Source: Mya arenaria
Taxonomy: Eukaryota > Mollusca > Bivalvia > Myida > Myidae
Assembly: GCF_026914265.1 (NCBI RefSeq)
Contig: NC_069129.1
Coordinates: 19,329,945-19,393,944 of the forward strand
DNA length: 64,000 bases
Reading direction: 5' to 3'
Shown here: piece by piece, positions 59,136 through 64,000 of the stretch
How the letters are laid out: the number at the start of each line of letters is the position of its first letter
Numbering within the stretch: the stretch's first letter is position 1
Made by a program: the position numbers and the translations under genes
Notes under the pieces: generated by a model
Told to the model about the DNA's origin: nothing
Databases searched by the model: none
What the model saw: only the letters and a program-made list of their open reading frames with translations

Positions 59136-60174
59136 TTACCCAAACTTCGTTTACTTATATACTATAAACTAAGTAGGACACGAGGCAGGCCAGACGGTGG
59201 CCCGGCCTTTTTGGCAAAACTGACTGTAGGGTAGCGTTTACCTGAACTTGATAGATGGTGAACTTTCAGAAAAATGACCAACTTGTGGTCAGACACCACT
59301 AAATAAATATCATTTATATTCAATTAGACCAATTAGCACGCAATATAACACTGTTTTCTAGTGCTTTACGACCCTAACGCCATTTATGGGGATGAAGCGC
59401 CAGTTGTGTACTTAACATGCACTCGAACTCTGCTTAACTTGTCTGTCTTTACAGTAAGTAGAAATCATATTATTAAACTTGAACAAATATCACTAAACCA
59501 CACCACTATTTTACATTCAATCATGCAAAAAGTACCTAAGTTCACTATTACACCCTTGCCCTTCCATTGATTAATATCGATAATTTAAAAATCCACATTT
59601 TAACATATTTAAACGCCGGAAATCGATCTAAATGTCATAATTCTACTGATGGAAAGCTACAATGGTTAAACAACATCCTGTTTTAAGTTTTTGTATAGCC
59701 AATTATTTTTAAGAAACTCAAAGTTCAATTTGAAGTCATGTAGCAAATATTGAAGATTTAAGAGCTCTTTGAATGTAGCCACCCCACGCAGTCAAATTGT
59801 GTGTTTTTTCGAAATAGATGGCTAAACCTTAAATTTACGGGCAGACCATATTTTATTTTCGGTAAAAAATAATCGAGTGCTAAACCCTTGGTACGTAAAT
59901 AATAACTACAGGGTACGAAAGTGTCAAACTTATAACAATAAGTATCATAGTAACTAGACTTCCTTTTTACTTTTCCAACAGATTTGTTTAACTCTGCATT
60001 CTAAAACATTGAGGCGAACATCTCTTTTTTCCTATTTTTGCCCTTAAATACACAGAACATAGGGCCTTTAGATTTAAATCAAATTCAGAAAATTTGCAAC
60101 AAATCTAATCTTTATTATTTTTGTTATTTTTGTAATGATAACCAGATGAGTCTCGGGGTAGAAGCTCTCTGAAG
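59136..60174. other. Non-coding region
   Basis: No coding sequence or clear repeat recognised apart from a GC-richer patch near 59175-59215. Confidence 0.5.
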
Positions 60175-60492
60175 CCCCTATCACACATAGCCGTCCATGG
60201 TCGAACCCTAAGCCTCCTACGCCTTGAGGCAATCCTCCGTCGTCGTCTCAGAATAAAACCCAAAGCATCTGCATCATCCTAATCTGAAGGTGATCCCACT
60301 ACGCTCTTGTCAGAACGCCGAGCGACGGCGTTTGTTTTTGGTATGCTCAAAGTGCGCGCCGTCGTTTGGTGTTCTTTGCGAACCCACCGCGTTCACTGGC
60401 GATGTCACTGCGTTTCAACGGCGATGCTTGCTATTCCACTGCGCACAGATCGGCGTTCTTGATTGTGGAACGCATCCTTAGTGTGACAGGGG
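60175..60492. mobile_element. GC-rich MITE with CCCCTATCACAC ends
   Basis: Left end CCCCTATCACACATAG; right end CTTAGTGTGACAGGGG, its near reverse complement. About 318 bp, clearly more GC-rich than its surroundings. The short open frame inside is not considered a gene. Confidence 0.75.
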
Positions 60493-61306
60493 TTCAAGAT
60501 GATTCACGCTTGCTTTTGTTTGATTAAAAAGTATGATTACATTGTAATATTTGAGTTTCTGATACTCACGTTTTGGCTTTTTTCCTAAGAAAGTGTATGT
60601 TTTTTTTGTTTAGGTTTATAACATGATGTGGATCCGTTAGAAATGCGTTGAAATGACAATGGACCAGACTCTAAAAACGTAATGTGTTTTGTTTGTTTTA
60701 AAAATATTCCCTTTTCACTGTCGACCAAGTTTCACTGTCGCTTTGTGATAAATGTAAAACAATGCCTTTTAGAATCACCTTCATCAAGTATTACATATTT
60801 AATAAGTGCATACGAAATCATCGTTTGAATTTATATGCAAGATACTGATAACAAAAAAAACAATTCGGGGGGCTCTCCCTTTGAAGGTGTTTAACAACTG
60901 GAAAGGCTAAACTCAACTTAAACTACTAGTTTTATCATCACCAATTGTGATAGCATTCCTTTACGCTAAAGGCTTCTAAAGTTCATTAGTATTCATGTAA
61001 TTTATTTTGGTTTCGTTAGTAAAAAAACTCATACAAACTCAGATTTCTTATTAGTGGAGTTGTATTTAAATATAAGAACATCGTGTTAAGAAGCGTTAAA
61101 AGTATTTACAAATTAATACTACGTATCCTGTACAAAAATAATCACATAAACATCATTTACCAAGTCTCTTTGTTCACGTTAATATATATTGATGTATACA
61201 TATATTGTCATGTGGTTGTGTGCTGATAACAAATATTAATGATATAAAGACATCGACAAACACAGATAGACACTATATTGTTAGGGAGGATCGAAACTAG
61301 ACTCAA
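60493..61306. other. Region upstream of the right HEPN/STAND/ANK gene
   Basis: AT-rich. The last ~20 bp before the ATG (GGATCGAAACTAGACTCAA) match the same position of the left copy, so the 5' UTR is shared. No TATA box could be assigned with confidence. Confidence 0.5.
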
Positions 61307-64000
61307 ATGGCGAATGTTAAGGTTAAGGATCTACTTAAGAATAAAAAGAAAAAGAATTATGTTTCTTATATGATAGCTCTTCATAAAACCGCAGAAGCCG
61401 TGTCACCTTTTACCGATGGAATACTTCAACAACTTCATCAGCAAATTTCACAACAACTAGGCAGTCAAAACCTTTGCCAACAACAATGCAGCCGGACTAT
61501 CCGAGATGTTAACAAGTGAGACTTTTTTATATAAATGTTAACATTTACGAGTGTTTGGATCTGCACTTTTTTAATAGAATAAAACGAACCAAATATTACA
61601 AACGTTTGCAAATGCGTATTTAACGCCCATGTTTCCACCATGGCTCAACGTAGGATTTTTCTAAAATTGGATCATTTTGAATTTGCAGATGGTGCGTCAC
61701 CTGTGGATTGTGGAGACAAGCGTTGATACGGTTTCATACAAATCCGAGGGAACTGATATGGCATAAGCTTCAATCATGGGAATGGCCAAAACAACACATG
61801 AACCTTGTTGAAGTGTTTATGCTGCAACACTGGGATAAAGCTAACATGGATGCGCGTGATTTGTCAGTTTCAATTACCGTGTGGAAAAAGTGTTCTCTAT
61901 TTCCAGCCAGAATATTTCCTTTTGCTGATAATTTACGGAAAAGCAGGAACAAGTTAGCCCACTCGGCGTCGCTAGAAATAGACAATAATGACAAGCAAAC
62001 TGTCTTTCATAATATAAATCAAGTTATTCAACAAGCCGATATGGTAAACTATTTACAGAATTCCCTCGAGATACAAAACGATATGAATGACCTTGAAAAT
62101 GGTGACCTTTTTAAGTTTGAAGACGAGTTGTATGAAATACTGAACAAAACAAACCAAGTGGATAAGAAACTACATACTATGGATTCAAAATTGACCGAGG
62201 TGCACGAGGCCCAGACTAAGACATTCAGAACTATTGCCAATATTAGACTTGCTCTTTTATTATTTTCTGTTATATTAGTTGCGACAATTGCGGAGAAGTT
62301 AAAAGAACCAGACATATCCATGGCCTCCAGTAGATCGCCAATCAAAGCATCAGGGGAGAAAATGGGTGAGATTAAACGTTTATTACATCCCAGATGTTAT
62401 TTGCATTAACGTATCGAAAAGGTCCCTGTTACTTTAAATGTTATCATATACCTGCTCACCCTAATCTTGAAACTATATACCAAGTTTCATTTAACAGGTT
62501 GCCTGCAGGAGTATTCGCCTTCGTTTCCAACATCACTGCTGCTTGTCGATTACTTCAAACATTATGGACCTCTCGTTGGGCGGATATGGCTGTTCAAGTT
62601 ACTCGAGGAAGAACTGAAAAATACAAAGAAAAGTGGCGTTCTTATCGAAGCTGACATGGGGTATGGGAAATCTGCTATTGCTGCTCACATTACATGTGCC
62701 AAAGAGGGTGACCAAGGTATGGAACTGAGAAAAAGGCTTATTGCTTTTCATGTTTGTAAATTTGATGTCAAGAAAACACACCAGGCAGGAATCTTCATTC
62801 AACGGCTAGCTTCAATGATCTCAAACAATATTCCAGAATTTAACGAGACTATTAACGACTGTTTACATTCCTTCAATACCGAGCAATGCGATTCCGACCC
62901 ATTTGGTTGCATAGATAAATGCATAATTTTCCCATTATAACTAACGAATATATCTGATGAAAGAAAAGAATACAGGCTCATAATTATCGATGCTTTGGAT
63001 GAATGCTATGAAACATTTTCCTTTGAAAAAAGTAACAAATTGTTCAATCTCATGGAACGCCGTGCACATATGTTGCCAAGTTGGATTAAGTTGCTGGTAA
63101 CAAGTAAAAGGCTATCACGTAATGAAAGACTTGAAGATAATTTAGATAGAATTTACTTGCATAACCTTGAACCCCGGAATTTAAATGACATTGATTTATA
63201 TTTTAACCAATCAAATGTTCCTAGAGCAAATAAAGTAACGTTTTTCCAGCTTGCCGTTAATGCAGATCCTACACAGCCAAACCAAATAAGTGATTTGAAT
63301 AGATATTATCGAGATCAGTTTGATAGATGGTATGATCACGGGTTTGATTGGTCAAAATCCATTTTGGAGGCATTGTTGACAACCTATCTTAAAAAAACTC
63401 CAGAGAATATACGGAAAGTGATTTCTTTAAACGCTAGCGACAATTTATCACTTTCCATGTTTGAAAATGAGCTTTCCATTATACAACAATTTACAGACAA
63501 TGTAAACGGCGAAATTGAGTTTAAACATTTTTCGTTATTTAAGTGGCTGCAAGACAAGTGCCCCCGTGAATATAGACTCTCCCTTCCTAATGGCCATCAA
63601 GCTAATGCACATTATATCCTGAATAAACTAATCACATCTAATTTTACTTTTGATATCACCGATTTACTTTTACACATACACTATGCTAAAGACAGTCCAG
63701 GTCTACAAGAAACGTTTATGAACATTCCAAAAAATGTCATTTATAGAATGGAAGAGAAATTGCATGAAGTGCCTGTGGTGAGAATAGTTAAAGGAGGAAA
63801 AATGAAACAAATACCGGAGATACTGTTCCACCACTTTCCAGGTGGAAATCATTTTAGTTCTGAAAACATTTCAGTGGGGTTTATTGCTGCAGAAAACGGA
63901 TACACATACGTTTTAAAACAACTAGTTAATCACGGAGCGGATATTCACTTTCGCATGCCAATGTTTCAAAATATTTTAACGATGCATGATGCTGTAGAGA
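61307..64000 (+). CDS. HEPN(DZIP3-like)-TM-STAND NTPase-ankyrin protein, 3' end off window
   Basis: Exon 1 61307-61515 (MANVKVKDLLKNKKKKNYVS), donor AACAA|GTGAGA. Exon 2 61689-62365 encodes the DZIP3-type HEPN domain with RNKLAH (61945-61962, an RxxxxH motif), an acidic helical stretch, a hydrophobic segment (ALLLFSVILVATIA) and a short linker to donor ATGG|GTGAGA. Exon 3 starts at 62498 and encodes the STAND NTPase: SGVLIEADMGYGKSAIAAH (P-loop, about 62655-62680) and LIIIDALDEC (Walker B, 62977-63006), then LPSWIKLLVTSKRL (sensor-like strand), helical regions and the first ankyrin-type repeats (FIAAENGYTYVLKQLVNHGA). An in-frame TAA at 62938-62940 lies between the P-loop and Walker B; the frame is otherwise open to the window end. 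It may be a pseudogene, a sequencing error, or spliced around. Domain order resembles NLR-like sensors; HEPN could be an RNase effector. Function inferred only. Confidence 0.75.

Noticed and set aside
60290-60481. 63-residue Cys-containing frame
   Set aside because: Wholly within a GC-rich MITE.

Overview
This 64 kb window is eukaryotic, AT-rich, intron-bearing and dense in repeats. The overall picture fits a mollusc, most likely a bivalve: HEPN/STAND/ankyrin genes, many foldback MITEs, DIRS-type and BEL/Pao retroelements, and a 'GGTCAAAGGTCAAGGTCA' tandem array. The species cannot be fixed from the sequence alone. No prokaryotic features, CRISPR arrays, rRNA genes or convincing tRNA genes were seen.

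Layout. 0.25-4.2 kb: an old, broken DIRS/Ngaro-type tyrosine-recombinase retroelement (minus strand) with 187-bp terminal direct repeats and an SGNH-hydrolase ORF. 4.2-8.6 kb: non-coding DNA with foldback MITEs, a hairpin, a minisatellite and an interspersed repeat. 8.6-13.2 kb (minus): a HEPN-TM-ankyrin gene copy that has lost its NTPase core. 13.5-15.5 kb: a second broken DIRS-type fragment (plus). 17.0-19.1 kb (minus): a three-exon orthologue of the small ribosome-biogenesis factor RBIS (C8orf59), the clearest conventional host gene here. 22.1-28.5 kb: remnants of a Harbinger-type DNA transposon, with a Myb/SANT gene on plus (split by a 1,262-bp TIR element) and transposase 3' exons on minus, the latter inside a 1,628-bp tandem duplication. 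32.4-34.6 kb: about 14 tandem units of roughly 146 bp.

36.0-55.0 kb: a broken multi-exon gene of a multicopy, possibly transposase-derived family (DUF7869-like). It has been split by a 2.56-kb TIR element and then by an 8.1-kb BEL/Pao retroelement with near-identical LTRs. A later 4.5-kb tandem duplication copied the 3' part of the BEL element together with flanking gene exons. 55-61 kb: non-coding DNA with microsatellites and MITEs. 61.3 kb to the window end (plus): the second HEPN-TM-STAND NTPase-ankyrin gene, with P-loop and Walker B motifs but an in-frame TAA between them; it runs off the window.

The two HEPN/STAND/ANK paralogues lie head-to-head about 48 kb apart and are the most interesting genes. 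Their architecture (HEPN with an RxxxxH motif, membrane segment, STAND NTPase, ankyrin repeats) is that expected of NLR-like immune sensors, but that role is inferred. Most of the rest is a record of nested insertion and segmental duplication.
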